From positions 3,968,001-4,032,000 of the forward strand of contig NZ_CP071872.1 in assembly GCF_022647665.1 (NCBI RefSeq): a stretch of DNA of 64,000 nucleotides, written 5' to 3'. The stretch is from Streptomyces formicae (GTDB lineage Bacteria; Actinomycetota; Actinomycetes; Streptomycetales; Streptomycetaceae). The position numbers and the translations under genes are program-made. Of this stretch, positions 8,472 through 17,364 are shown piece after piece (position 1 is the stretch's first letter; every line of letters starts with the position of its first letter). Under the pieces are notes generated by a model. That model did no database searches, had not been told where the DNA came from, and saw only the letters and a list, made by a program, of their open reading frames with translations.

Positions 8472-9749
8472 ATGCGTGTACTGCTGATCGGCGCCGGCGG
8501 AGTAGGCACGGCCATCACCCGGATCGCCGCCCGCCGGGGCTTCTTCGAGCGGATGGTGGTCGCCGACTACGACGAGTCGCGCGCCGCCGCGGCCGTCGCC
8601 GCAGTGACCACGGAGGGCACGGCGGCCACCGCGGCGACGGCCGCCGAGGGCGCGGGGGCCGGCCGTCAGCCGGAGGACCGGTTCGCCGCGGCCCGGATCG
8701 ACGCGTCCGACGAGGCCGCCGTCATCGAACTCCTCGCACGCGAGCGCTGCGACGTCCTGCTCAACGCCACGGATCCGCGCTTCGTGATGCCCCTCTTCCG
8801 CGCGGCCCTGGCCGCCGGAGCCCACTACCTGGACATGGCGATGTCCCTGTCACGGCCGCACCCGGACCGGCCGTACGAGGAGTGCGGTGTCAAGCTGGGC
8901 GAAGAGCAGTTCGCCCTCGCCGCCGACTGGGAGAAGGCGGACCGGCTCGCCCTCGTCGGCATCGGCGTGGAACCCGGGCTCTCCGACGTCTTCGCCCGTT
9001 ACGCTGCCGACGAACTCTTCGACACCATCGAGGAGATCGGCGTCCGCGACGGCGCGAACCTCACCGTCGACGGCTACGACTTCGCGCCGTCGTTCAGCAT
9101 CTGGACCACGATCGAGGAGTGCCTCAACCCGCCGGTCGTCTTCGAGAAGGACCGCGGCTGGTTCACGACGCCGCCGTTCAGCGAGGCGGAGGTCTTCGAC
9201 TTCCCGGAGGGCATCGGTCCGGTCGAATGCGTCAACGTCGAGCACGAGGAGGTCCTGCTCATCCCGCGCTGGGTGAACGCCGACCGCGTCACCTTCAAGT
9301 ACGGGCTCGGCGCGGACTTCATCAACACCCTCCAGGTCCTCCACCAGGTGGGCCTGGACCGGACCGAACCCGTCACCGTGCCCGGCGCCGGCGGCCCCGT
9401 CGAGGTCTCGCCCCGCGACGTCGTCGCCGCCTGCCTCCCCGACCCGGCCGCGCTCGGCGACCGGATGCGCGGCAAGACCTGTGCGGGCACCTGGGTGAAG
9501 GGCACCAGGGACGGCCGCCCGCGCGAGGTCTACCTCTACCACGTGGTCGACAACGAATGGTCCATGCGGGAGTACGGCTCCCAGGCCGTCGTCTGGCAGA
9601 CCGCGGTCAACCCCGTCGTCGCCCTCGAACTGATCGCGACCGGCGCATGGGCGGGGAAGGGAGTGCTCGGGCCGGAGGCCTTCGACCCCTGCCCCTACCT
9701 CGCCCTCCTCGCCGAGTACGACTCCCCCTGGGGCATGCGCGAGGACTGA
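8472..9749 (+). CDS. Saccharopine dehydrogenase-like oxidoreductase
   Basis: This 425-residue protein begins with a Rossmann NAD(P)-binding motif, MRVLLIGAGGVGTAITRIAARRGFF, and has the family's second half (LVGIGVEPGLSDVFARYAADEL, the C-terminal catalytic region). Relatives include saccharopine and carboxynorspermidine dehydrogenases, but substrate cannot be told from sequence. The ATG at 8472 is the start that begins the Rossmann strand directly, with GGAGG about 15 bases upstream. An alanine-rich insert (residues 45-62) lengthens the first loop of the nucleotide fold. It stands alone, downstream of the decayed IS element, and converges on the lipid kinase gene. Confidence 0.85.
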   Translation: MRVLLIGAGGVGTAITRIAARRGFFERMVVADYDESRAAAAVAAVTTEGTAATAATAAEGAGAGRQPEDRFAAARIDASDEAAVIELLARERCDVLLNATDPRFVMPLFRAALAAGAHYLDMAMSLSRPHPDRPYEECGVKLGEEQFALAADWEKADRLALVGIGVEPGLSDVFARYAADELFDTIEEIGVRDGANLTVDGYDFAPSFSIWTTIEECLNPPVVFEKDRGWFTTPPFSEAEVFDFPEGIGPVECVNVEHEEVLLIPRWVNADRVTFKYGLGADFINTLQVLHQVGLDRTEPVTVPGAGGPVEVSPRDVVAACLPDPAALGDRMRGKTCAGTWVKGTRDGRPREVYLYHVVDNEWSMREYGSQAVVWQTAVNPVVALELIATGAWAGKGVLGPEAFDPCPYLALLAEYDSPWGMRED

Positions 9750-9801
9750 CGCAAGAGACTGACGTGCGAGGACTGACCTCCGTACGCCCGCGCCGGGGCG
9801 C

Positions 9802-10683
9802 TCAGCAGAGCACGTTGAGCGCGCCCGGCTGCACCCGTACGGTCACCGGAAGCGCGGCGTCGACCTCGCCGTCCGCGCCGTACGGGACGGCGCGGTCGGC
9901 CTCGATGCGGATCTCCTTGCCCCGCAGCACCTCCACCTCGGGACGCTTGAGGTGCTCGCCCGACTTGAGCTCGTTCATCACCGCGAAGAACAGCCGCTTC
10001 GGCGCGTGGCGGATCACGACCATATCCAGCAGACCGTCGTCGACGCGGGCGCCGGGGGCGATCTGACGGCCGAAGCCGTAGAAGCCGGAGTTGGCCGCCA
10101 CCACCGTGTAGCCGCTGCGCTCGTGGAGCACCCCGTCCACGGTGATGCGGTACTGCGCGGGCCGCCAGGTCACCACGGCCCGCAGCCCGCCCGCGTAGTA
10201 CGAGGCCGCGCCGCGCAGCAGCCGGGAGGTGTTGGCGTACCGGTTGGCCACCGCGTCCACCCCCGCGTACACACTGCCCAGCACTGACACCCCGGCGTGG
10301 ACGGCGGATTCGACCTGGATGGTGTCGACCCGCCGGGGCGAGCCGTTCAGCAGCAGCGCGGCCAGGGCCGGTGCGTCGGTGGGCAGTCCCAGCGCCCGCG
10401 CGAAGTCGTTGCCGCGCCCGGCGGGGACGAGGCCGAAGACCGTGTCCGTGCCGCTGAGCGCGCCGCCGACGCAGCCGGCTATCCCGTCGCCGCCGACCGC
10501 GAGCACGATGCGCCCCTGCTCGCCGGCCTGCCGCGCCACCTCCGCGGCGTGTTCGAGGCTGCGGCTGTACTGCGTGTCGAGCCCGGCCCCCGCCTCCCTC
10601 AGCAGACGGGCCAGCGGAAGCAGGGCCGCCGTACCGCTGGAGCCCCCTGCGGTGGGGTTGACGACCGCGGTGAACTGTCGCAT
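9802..10683 (-). CDS. Diacylglycerol kinase-family lipid kinase
   Basis: This 293-residue enzyme transfers phosphate from ATP to a lipid such as diacylglycerol, at the membrane face. The family signatures are present: VVNPTAGGSSG near the N-terminus, the nucleotide loop VGGDG (here followed by I rather than the usual T), and PAGRGNDFARALGLP. The C-terminal lobe has IAPGARVDDGLLDMVVI. The ATG at 10683 gives the standard start. It lies 28 bases downstream of the AGPS-like flavoenzyme gene on the same strand, surely one transcript. In M. tuberculosis the syntenic gene Rv2252 is a lipid kinase linked to phosphatidylinositol mannoside synthesis. Confidence 0.9.
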   Translation of the reverse strand: MRQFTAVVNPTAGGSSGTAALLPLARLLREAGAGLDTQYSRSLEHAAEVARQAGEQGRIVLAVGGDGIAGCVGGALSGTDTVFGLVPAGRGNDFARALGLPTDAPALAALLLNGSPRRVDTIQVESAVHAGVSVLGSVYAGVDAVANRYANTSRLLRGAASYYAGGLRAVVTWRPAQYRITVDGVLHERSGYTVVAANSGFYGFGRQIAPGARVDDGLLDMVVIRHAPKRLFFAVMNELKSGEHLKRPEVEVLRGKEIRIEADRAVPYGADGEVDAALPVTVRVQPGALNVLC

Positions 10684-10711
10684 TGATGTGCCTCCGGAAG
10701 GCAGGGGCCGG

Positions 10712-12307
10712 TCAGCGGACGGGGATGAGCACGCCGGGGTTGAGGATCCCGGCCGGGTCGATCTCGGCCTTGACGGCCTGCAGGACACGGACTCCGACCG
10801 GCCCGGTCTCCTGGACGAACCAGTCCCGGTGGTCGGTCCCGACGCCGTGATGATGGCTGATGGTTCCCCCGGCCGCCAGGATCGCGTCGTTCGCCGCCCG
10901 CTTCACCGGCGCCCAGTGGGCGACCGGGTCCTCGCCCTGCGCCGAGACGACGGTGAAGTACAGCGACGCGCCGTTCTCGTACACGTGCGAGATGTGGCAC
11001 ATCACCAGCGGCGGGGTGCCCGCCTCGGTCAGCGAGTCCGTGAGCGCCTGGCGTACGGCGTCGTACAGCGCCGGGAGGCCAGACCAGAACGCCGCGGTCT
11101 CCAGCGTCTCCGCGAACGCCCCCGCGTCCAGCAGCGCGTCACGCAGATACGGGGCGTTGTAGCGGCCGTGCGCCCAGCGCTCGCCCGGCTCCTCGCCGGC
11201 GAACTCGCCCCCGCAGGCCAGCAGCACCTCCCGGGCGCGGGCCCGCCGCTCCGCGGTCTCCTCGGCGGTGCCCTCGTATCCGGCGATCGCCATGCAGCCG
11301 GCCGGCAGCGGGGCGTCGGAACGCCCGATCGCGTCCGGCTGGGCCAGACCGATGAACGTCTCCGTCTCGTCCGACAGCCGCAGCACGGTCGGCCGCGGGC
11401 CGTCCTGGGCGAGCCTGCGCAGCGCCGCCGCACCCGCCTCGAAGGACGGGAAGCGCCAGCCCTCGTAGATCCGCTTCTCGGGCAGCGGCCTGATCCGCAC
11501 GGTCACCGAGGTGATCACACCGAGCGCGCCCTCCGAGCCGAGGACCAGCTGGCGCAGGTCCGGACCGGCCGCCGAGCGGGGCGCCCGGCCGACGTCCAGG
11601 GTGCCCTCGGGCGTGGCGACGGTCAGCCCGAGCACCATCTCGTCGAAGCGTCCGTATCCCGCCGACGCCTGTCCGCTGGAGCGGGCCGCGGCGAAACCGC
11701 CGATCGACGCCCACTCGTAGGACTGCGGGAAGTGGCCCAGGGTGAAGCCCCGCTCGTTGAGCAGCGCCTCGGCCCGCGGTGCACGCAGCCCGGGCTGGAG
11801 GGTGGCGGTACGGGAGACGTCGTCGAGGCCGAGCAGTCCGTCCAGGCGGCGCAGGTCCAGGGCGACGAAGCCGCGCTTGCCCTCGGGTGCGAGGCCGCCC
11901 ACGACGGAGGTCCCGCCGCCGAACGGCACGACGGCCAGGCCGTGTTCGGCACAGACCCGCAGGACGGCCAGCACCTCGTCATGGCCGCCCGGGAGCACGA
12001 CGGCGGCCGGGATGTCGTCGACCTCGCCGGCGCGGATGCGCAGCAGATCGGGGGTGGACTTGCCGCGCGTGTGCCGGACGCGGCTCTCCGCGTCGGTGCG
12101 TACGTACGACGGTCCGCCCACGCAGTCCGCGAGGGCCTGGCGCGCCTCGCCGCCGAGCGGGGACGCGGGAACGGCGATCGCGTCGAGGGTGGCCGCGGCG
12201 GCCTCGCGCGGTGTGACGCCGAGCAGGTCGCGCAGCAGGCCGATCACCGTGTCGGGCAGCGGGGCCGCCTTGGCCGGGTCGCCCCAGCCGCTCCACAACA
12301 TGTCCAC
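10712..12307 (-). CDS. FAD-binding oxidase, alkyldihydroxyacetonephosphate synthase-like
   Basis: The 531-residue protein belongs to the vanillyl-alcohol oxidase/AGPS flavoprotein family. The PCMH-type FAD domain shows AAVVLPGGHDEVLAVLRVC, VVPFGGGTSVVGGL and the LGSEGALGVITSV strand-loop. The C-terminal cap has HISHVYENGASLYFTVV and ISHHHGVGTDH, matching the His-rich active-site motif of AGPS, then AEIDPAGILNPGVLIP. Known AGPS swaps an acyl for an alkyl chain on DHAP, but bacterial relatives may do other chemistry. It heads the operon with the lipid kinase and diverges from the TetR-glpD operon; the 83-base gap should hold both promoters. It is the likely counterpart of Rv2251. Confidence 0.88.
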   Translation of the reverse strand: MDMLWSGWGDPAKAAPLPDTVIGLLRDLLGVTPREAAAATLDAIAVPASPLGGEARQALADCVGGPSYVRTDAESRVRHTRGKSTPDLLRIRAGEVDDIPAAVVLPGGHDEVLAVLRVCAEHGLAVVPFGGGTSVVGGLAPEGKRGFVALDLRRLDGLLGLDDVSRTATLQPGLRAPRAEALLNERGFTLGHFPQSYEWASIGGFAAARSSGQASAGYGRFDEMVLGLTVATPEGTLDVGRAPRSAAGPDLRQLVLGSEGALGVITSVTVRIRPLPEKRIYEGWRFPSFEAGAAALRRLAQDGPRPTVLRLSDETETFIGLAQPDAIGRSDAPLPAGCMAIAGYEGTAEETAERRARAREVLLACGGEFAGEEPGERWAHGRYNAPYLRDALLDAGAFAETLETAAFWSGLPALYDAVRQALTDSLTEAGTPPLVMCHISHVYENGASLYFTVVSAQGEDPVAHWAPVKRAANDAILAAGGTISHHHGVGTDHRDWFVQETGPVGVRVLQAVKAEIDPAGILNPGVLIPVR

Positions 12308-12377
12308 TTGGGTTGTTCCTCACCGTCGGTTTCGCGGGCCTTCAGCCGGGCGCCGTGCCCAGGATCCGCACTGCCAT

Positions 12378-12409
12378 TACACTGTGACAGATGACGCCCA
12401 TTCGTCACA
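12378..12409 (+). promoter_or_regulatory. Probable tetR promoter and operator; transcript probably leaderless
   Basis: A -10-like TACACT lies at 12378-12383, so a transcript would start at or next to the ATG at 12391, giving a leaderless message. An inverted repeat TGTGAC (12383-12388) and GTCACA (12404-12409) straddles the start codon and is a fair candidate for the TetR operator. This is inference from position and symmetry only. Confidence 0.4.
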
Positions 12410-12990
12410 ACCACTCGGACACGGACGCCGTACTCGACGCGGCCCGCGACTGCGTCCTCGCCGTCGGCGTCCGCCGGACCACCCTCACCGACGTGTCCCG
12501 GCGCGCCGGAGTGTCCCGGATGACGCTCTACCGCCGCTGGCCCGACGTGCGCACCCTGGTCGGCGACCTCATGACCCGGGAGTGGATCGCGCTCGCCGTC
12601 TCCGCCATGCCCGCCCCCGACCCCGCCGCCCCCACCCGGGCCCGGCTCGTCGGCGGACTCGTCGCCGGAGTCGCCGCCTTCCGTGCCCACCCCCTCTTCC
12701 ACAAGATCGCCGACGTCGACCCCGAACTCCTCCTGCCGTACGTCCTCGACCGCCGCGGCGCCAGCCAGGACGCGCTCCTCGGACTCATCACCGGCGCCTT
12801 GGCGGAGGGGCATGCCGACGGATCCGTCCGCGTCGCCCACCTCGACCTCCAGGCCCGCTCCCTGCTGCTCGTCGTGCAGTCCTTCACGCTCTCGCTGCGC
12901 ACGATGACCGACGAGGCCGACCCCGAACTCACCGACGCCGCCTTCCTCGAAGAGCTGCGCACCCTCCTGGAGAGGACCCTCACGCCATGA
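12391..12990 (+). CDS. TetR/AcrR-family transcriptional regulator
   Basis: This 199-residue repressor-type protein has the standard N-terminal helix-turn-helix: VLDAARDCVLAVGVRRTTL, then VSRRAGVSRMTLYRRWPD and LVGDL (residues 12-60). The C-terminal ligand domain is all-helical. Its stop overlaps the next start (ATGA), so it is translationally coupled to glpD. It also diverges from the AGPS-lipid kinase operon, so it is the obvious regulator of both, probably sensing a lipid or acyl ligand. Rv2250c occupies the same place in M. tuberculosis. No ribosome site precedes the ATG, in line with a leaderless start. Confidence 0.9.
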   Translation: MTPIRHNHSDTDAVLDAARDCVLAVGVRRTTLTDVSRRAGVSRMTLYRRWPDVRTLVGDLMTREWIALAVSAMPAPDPAAPTRARLVGGLVAGVAAFRAHPLFHKIADVDPELLLPYVLDRRGASQDALLGLITGALAEGHADGSVRVAHLDLQARSLLLVVQSFTLSLRTMTDEADPELTDAAFLEELRTLLERTLTP

Positions 12991-14564
12991 GCAGCGCCAC
13001 CCCCGCCGCCTCCCTGAACGCGGCACGCCGCACCCGGGAACTCGCCGGGCTCGCCGACGGCAGCCGGGTCGACGTCCTCGTCGTCGGCCTCGGCGCGACC
13101 GGCGCCGGAGCGGCCCTCGACGCCGCCACCCGCGGACTGACCGTCGCCGCCGTCGACGCCCACGACCTCGCCTTCGGCACCTCCCGCTGGAGCTCCAAAC
13201 TCATCCACGGCGGACTGCGCTACCTCGCCTCCGGCCAGCTCGACGTCGCCCACGAGAGCGCCGTCGAACGCGGCGTCCTCATGGAACGCACCGCCCCCCA
13301 CCTCGTCCGTGCCCAGCCCTTCGTCCTGCCGCTGACCCCGCTCGTCTCCCGCGGCCAGGCCGCGCTCGCCCGCGCCGGGTTCCGCGCGGGCGACCTGCTG
13401 CGCGCCGCCGCCCGCACCTCACGCACCACCCTGCCCGCCCCCCGCACCCTCAGTGCCGTGGAGACCCGCCACATGGCACCCGCGCTGCGCACCACCGGCC
13501 TGCGCGGCGGGCTGCTCTCGTGGGACGGCCGGCTCACCGACGACGCCCGCCTCGTCACCGCCATCGCCCGCACCGCCGCCGCCCACGGCGCCCGGATCCT
13601 CACCCGCACCCGCGCCCTCACTCTGACCGGCTCCGGCGCCAGGGTCCGCGACGAACTCACCGGCGAGGAACTCGACATCAGGGCCCGCACCGTCATCAAC
13701 GCCACCGGCGTATGGGCCGGCGGCCTCGTCGACGACATCCGGCTGCGGCCGTCGCGCGGCACCCACCTCGTCCTGCGCTCCGAGGGCCTCGGCAGCCTCT
13801 CGGCCGGCCTGCACATCCCGATCCCGGGGGAGAGCAACCGGTTCGTGCTCGTCCTTCCGCAGGGAGACGGACGGGTGTACGTGGGGCTGACCGACGAACC
13901 CGTCGACGGCGGCATCCCCGACGTCCCCGACGTGCCCGAGACCGACATCGGCTTCCTCCTCGACGTCCTCGGCTCCGCCCTCGACGTACCCGTCGGCCGC
14001 GCCGACGTCGTGGGCGCCTTCGCCGGGCTCCGCCCCCTCCTGGACACCTCCGGCACGGGAGACCCGGGCCGCACCGCCGACATCTCCCGCAAGCACGCCG
14101 TGCTGACCTCGCCCGACGGCGTCGTCACCGTCGTCGGCGGAAAACTCACCACCTACCGGCGCATGGCCGAGGACGCCGTCGACGCCGCCGTCACCGCGCA
14201 CGCCCTCGCCGCGGGCCCCTGCCGGACCACCGCCACCCCGCTCGTCGGCGCCGCCCGGCCCAGCACGCTCGCCGCCCTCGACGCACCCGCCCGTCTCGTA
14301 CGCCGCTACGGCACCGAGGCCCCGGATGTCCACGCCCTGGGCCTCGCCGACGCGGCCCTGGCCCGTCCCGTCGTCCCGGGCCACCCCGTCACCGGTGCCG
14401 AACTCCTGTGGGCCGTACGCCACGAGGGAGCCCTCGACGAATCCGACCTCCTCGACCGGCGCACGCGTATCGGCCTGGTCCCGCACGACCGCGAGGCGGC
14501 GCGCACCGCGGCCGCCGAAGCCCTCGGGCGCTGCGGCGGCGCGGCCGTCGGCGGTCGCGCCTGA
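12987..14564 (+). CDS. glpD: Glycerol-3-phosphate dehydrogenase (FAD-dependent)
   Basis: The 525-residue flavoprotein oxidises glycerol-3-phosphate to dihydroxyacetone phosphate and passes electrons to the quinone pool at the membrane. The FAD Rossmann motif is DVLVVGLGATGAGAALDAA (residues 29-47). It is followed by SRWSSKLIHGGLRYLASGQ, VINATGVWAGGL, FVLVLPQGDGRVYVGLTD and VVTVVGGKLTTYRRMAEDAV, all diagnostic of GlpD. The C-terminal helical domain is present. The ATG at 12987 overlaps the tetR stop by ATGA. Linked to an AGPS-like enzyme and a lipid kinase rather than to glycerol uptake genes, this copy may balance DHAP and G3P for lipid synthesis. Confidence 0.93.
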   Translation: MSSATPAASLNAARRTRELAGLADGSRVDVLVVGLGATGAGAALDAATRGLTVAAVDAHDLAFGTSRWSSKLIHGGLRYLASGQLDVAHESAVERGVLMERTAPHLVRAQPFVLPLTPLVSRGQAALARAGFRAGDLLRAAARTSRTTLPAPRTLSAVETRHMAPALRTTGLRGGLLSWDGRLTDDARLVTAIARTAAAHGARILTRTRALTLTGSGARVRDELTGEELDIRARTVINATGVWAGGLVDDIRLRPSRGTHLVLRSEGLGSLSAGLHIPIPGESNRFVLVLPQGDGRVYVGLTDEPVDGGIPDVPDVPETDIGFLLDVLGSALDVPVGRADVVGAFAGLRPLLDTSGTGDPGRTADISRKHAVLTSPDGVVTVVGGKLTTYRRMAEDAVDAAVTAHALAAGPCRTTATPLVGAARPSTLAALDAPARLVRRYGTEAPDVHALGLADAALARPVVPGHPVTGAELLWAVRHEGALDESDLLDRRTRIGLVPHDREAARTAAAEALGRCGGAAVGGRA

Positions 14565-14629
14565 ACGCCGGCCCGGACGCGCAAGCGCGCCACGGCCCGG
14601 CGGCCATGGCGCGCAGCGCGGTCAGGGGC

Positions 14630-14657
14630 GGCCGCGTCCCGCGGCGGGGACGCGGCC
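14630..14657. terminator. Bidirectional hairpin between glpD and the lamin-tail gene
   Basis: The stem GGCCGCGTCCC pairs with GGGACGCGGCC across a six-base loop. It lies between two convergent genes and can end transcripts from both sides. Confidence 0.65.
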
Positions 14658-14664
14658 GGTCGGC

Positions 14665-15222
14665 TCAGCGGCGGCGGTCGCCGCGGTCCCGGTCCCCGTC
14701 GAAGCCGCGGTCGCGGTCATGGTCGCGGTCGCGGTCCCGGCGGTCTCCGTCGAAGCCGCGGTCACGGCCCCAGGAGTCCTCGTCGACGACACGGCCGCGG
14801 TCGTCCCGCAGCGTCGCCGTGTCGCGCCTGTCCCAGACCTGGTAGCCGCGGTCCTGGTAGACGTCGTGGCGGGTGTCACGGCCGTGGCCCGTGTGGACCC
14901 TGACGCTGGAACGGCCGTCCAGGCGGACGTTCCTGAAGCGGTAGCGGTTGCCGTCGCTGTCGGTGAGGGTCCAGCCCCGCAGGTCGACCGAGTGCCGGCC
15001 GGTGTTGTGCACCTCGACCCACTCGGCGTTGAGGCTGCGGTTGGAGCGGGCGTCGCGGCCCGGGGTGCTGTGCTGGACGCCGCCGACGACGACGCCGTAG
15101 CGGTCCCGGTCGTGACGGCCGTTGCCGTCGTGCGCGCCGGCCGGCAGAGCGGAGGCGGTGACGACGGCGCCGGCCGCCAGGGCGGTCGCGACGAGACGGC
15201 GAATGTGACGGGAAACAGGCAT
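14665..15222 (-). CDS. Secreted lamin-tail (LTD) domain protein
   Basis: This 185-residue protein has a clear signal peptide (MPVSRHIRRLVATALAAGAV ... SALPAGAHDG, cleavage near residue 31). A single lamin-tail domain follows: AEWVEVHNTGRHSVDLRGWTL, SDGNRYRF and RSSVRVHTGHG, then YQVWDRRDTATLRDDRGRVVDE. These immunoglobulin-like domains occur on bacterial secreted proteins and nucleases as binding modules; no catalytic domain accompanies this one. The tail is an Arg/Asp repeat (DRDRDHDRDR, FDGDRD), highly charged and probably disordered. The ATG at 15222 is the only start that gives the signal peptide. Confidence 0.85.
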   Translation of the reverse strand: MPVSRHIRRLVATALAAGAVVTASALPAGAHDGNGRHDRDRYGVVVGGVQHSTPGRDARSNRSLNAEWVEVHNTGRHSVDLRGWTLTDSDGNRYRFRNVRLDGRSSVRVHTGHGRDTRHDVYQDRGYQVWDRRDTATLRDDRGRVVDEDSWGRDRGFDGDRRDRDRDHDRDRGFDGDRDRGDRRR

Positions 15223-15579
15223 GAACTGCCCCTTCGCGGAGAGCACACGGGGGTCCTGACCAGGGCCGCCGGTGCGGTGATGATCCCGGCGGGTGCCGAG
15301 GGCCCTCACATTGCCGCCACGAGAGGGACACAAGTGGCGGAAACGGTCTGCGTTACGAAATACGGACATATCCGTAACGCTCGCCTGTAGGCAACACCCA
15401 CCCTGCCGTGAACCCTGCCTGGGCACAGGCAGCAGCCCGAACGCGCGACGCCACCGGGGCTTGTCGGCGGAAACTACGGCCCCGAGTATTGCCCCCACGC
15501 GAGGGGAGAACGAAGCGGACCGGGCGGCCGAACAGGCCGCCGAAGCGGACGACACCACCCCACCGAAAGGCCACCCCCC
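15223..15579. other. Divergent intergenic region with an inverted repeat
   Basis: The region between the lamin-tail gene and the second AGPS-like gene should hold both promoters. At 15351-15379 an inverted repeat, CGTTACG and CGTAACG with the inner pair CGGA/TCCG, is A+T-richer than its surroundings and could be an operator. No RNA gene is apparent. Confidence 0.35.
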
Positions 15580-17211
15580 ATGGTCGACACCACTGCGGCT
15601 GCCGAGCCCGGCTCCGATCCCCGGCCCAACACCCCCGCACGCCGCTCATGGTGGGGCTGGGGCACCGAGGGCCAGGCCCTGCCCGACGCCGAATGCCGTG
15701 CGCTCGGCGCGCTCGTCCCCGGATCCGCGGCCGACCCGCTGCCCGTACCCGACATCGCCGCCCTCACCCTGCCGAAGCCACGCCTCGCGCCGCCCTCCGC
15801 ACTCGCCCGCCTCATGTCCGACGCACCCGGCGAACGCGCCGCCCACACCTACGGCAAGGCGTACCGCGACATCGTCCGCGCGCTCAGCGGCGACCTCGCG
15901 GCAGCCCCCGACCAGGTCGCGTTCCCCAGGTCCGAGCAGGACGTCGTCGACATCCTCGACTGGGCCACCGGCGCGAACGCCGCCGTCGTCCCCTACGGCG
16001 CGGGAAGCTCGGTCGTCGGCGGCGTCGAATACCGCGCCGGCCGACACAACGCCGTGGTGTCACTGGACCTTTCGGGACTGGACCGGGTCCTGGAGACCGA
16101 CCGCGTCAGCCGGGCGGCACGCATCCAGGCCGGAGCCCTCGGCCCCGCTCTGGAGACACAACTGCGGCCCCATGGACTCACCCTGCGGCACTTCCCCCAG
16201 AGCTTCGAGTTCTCCACCCTCGGCGGCTGGCTGGCCACCCGCGCCGGCGGACACTACGCCACCCTCCACACCCACATCGACGACCTGGTGGAGTCCCTGC
16301 GCGTCGTGACCCCGGTCGGCGTCAACGAGTCCCTGCGGCTGCCGGGTTCCGGGGCCGGACCGTCGCCCGACCGGCTGTTCCTCGGCTCCGAAGGCACCCT
16401 CGGAGTGATCACCGAGGCATGGATGCGGCTCCAGGACCGCCCCCGCCACAAGGCGTCCGTCACCGTCCGGTTCGACGACTTCCGCACCGCGACGGACGCC
16501 GTGCGCGCCATCGCCCAGTCCGGCCTCAACCCCGCCAACTGCCGCCTGCTCGACCCCGGCGAGGCCACCGTCTCCGGCGTCGCCCACGACGGGACGAGCA
16601 TCCTCGTCCTCGGCGTGGAATCCGCCCTCGGCCCCGTCGACCACCGCCTCGCCGAACTCGTCGCCCTCGCCCGCGACCACGGCGGCACCTCCGCGCCCCC
16701 GATACCCGGCGCCGCCGGCTCCGCCGCCGGGACCTGGCGCTCGGCGTTCCTGCGCATGCCGTACGTACGCGACGCGCTCGCCCGGATGAGCGTGATCAGC
16801 GAGACCTTCGAGACGGCCTGCACCTGGGACCGTGTCCCCGGACTGTACGAGACCGTGCGCCGGGAGCTGGGAGCCGTCGTGGAGAAGGTGACCGGCTCCA
16901 CAGGACTGATCAACTGCCGCTTCACCCACGTGTATCCCGACGGCGCGGCGCCCTACTTCACCGTGATCGCCCCGGGCAGACGCGGCGACGAGGTCGCCAT
17001 GTGGGACGAGATCAAGGCCGCCGCCATGCAGATCCTCGGCGACCACGGAGCAACGGTCACCCACCACCACGCCGTCGGCCGCGACCACCGCCCCGGCTAC
17101 GACCGCCAGCGCCCGGACCCGTTCGCCCTCGCCCTGCGCGCCGCGAAGGACGCCCTCGATCCCGCCGGAATCCTCAACCCCGGAGTGCTGCTCGACCCGC
17201 CCGGCGAATGA
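15580..17211 (+). CDS. Second FAD-binding oxidase, alkyldihydroxyacetonephosphate synthase-like
   Basis: This 543-residue paralogue of the enzyme at 10712-12307 shares the same layout. An extra N-terminal WWGWG segment is typical of AGPS itself. The FAD domain shows VVPYGAGSSVVGGVEYR and LFLGSEGTLGVITEAWM, and TLRHFPQSFEFSTLGGWLATRAGG holds the flavin-contact region. The active-site end is TGLINCRFTHVYPDGAAPYF and VTHHHAVGRDHRPGY, then DALDPAGILNPGVLLDPP. It is closer to true AGPS than the first copy because it keeps WGWG and RAGGHYATLHTHIDDLV. Such enzymes form ether lipids from acyl-DHAP in eukaryotes; the bacterial product is unproven. It is monocistronic between a lamin-tail gene and a ceramidase gene. 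Confidence 0.88.
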   Translation: MVDTTAAAEPGSDPRPNTPARRSWWGWGTEGQALPDAECRALGALVPGSAADPLPVPDIAALTLPKPRLAPPSALARLMSDAPGERAAHTYGKAYRDIVRALSGDLAAAPDQVAFPRSEQDVVDILDWATGANAAVVPYGAGSSVVGGVEYRAGRHNAVVSLDLSGLDRVLETDRVSRAARIQAGALGPALETQLRPHGLTLRHFPQSFEFSTLGGWLATRAGGHYATLHTHIDDLVESLRVVTPVGVNESLRLPGSGAGPSPDRLFLGSEGTLGVITEAWMRLQDRPRHKASVTVRFDDFRTATDAVRAIAQSGLNPANCRLLDPGEATVSGVAHDGTSILVLGVESALGPVDHRLAELVALARDHGGTSAPPIPGAAGSAAGTWRSAFLRMPYVRDALARMSVISETFETACTWDRVPGLYETVRRELGAVVEKVTGSTGLINCRFTHVYPDGAAPYFTVIAPGRRGDEVAMWDEIKAAAMQILGDHGATVTHHHAVGRDHRPGYDRQRPDPFALALRAAKDALDPAGILNPGVLLDPPGE

Positions 17212-17364
17212 GCAGCACCGGAGCTCAGCCCGCGCCCTCCTCCCACAGCGCGACGCCGTGCGCGTCGACCACAGCGCGCATACGCTCCACGGCGTCGGCG
17301 TCGGGCAGCGCACCGAGCCGGCGCCCGTCCCGCAGGCGCCGCGCACCGCACGGCAATTCGTGCC

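Noticed and set aside
17219..17364. Minus-strand fragment with ALPDADAVERMRAVVDAHGV after the ceramidase gene
   Set aside because: It looks like a protein end but has no start and no family I can name, and overlaps the ceramidase end; too weak to list as a gene.
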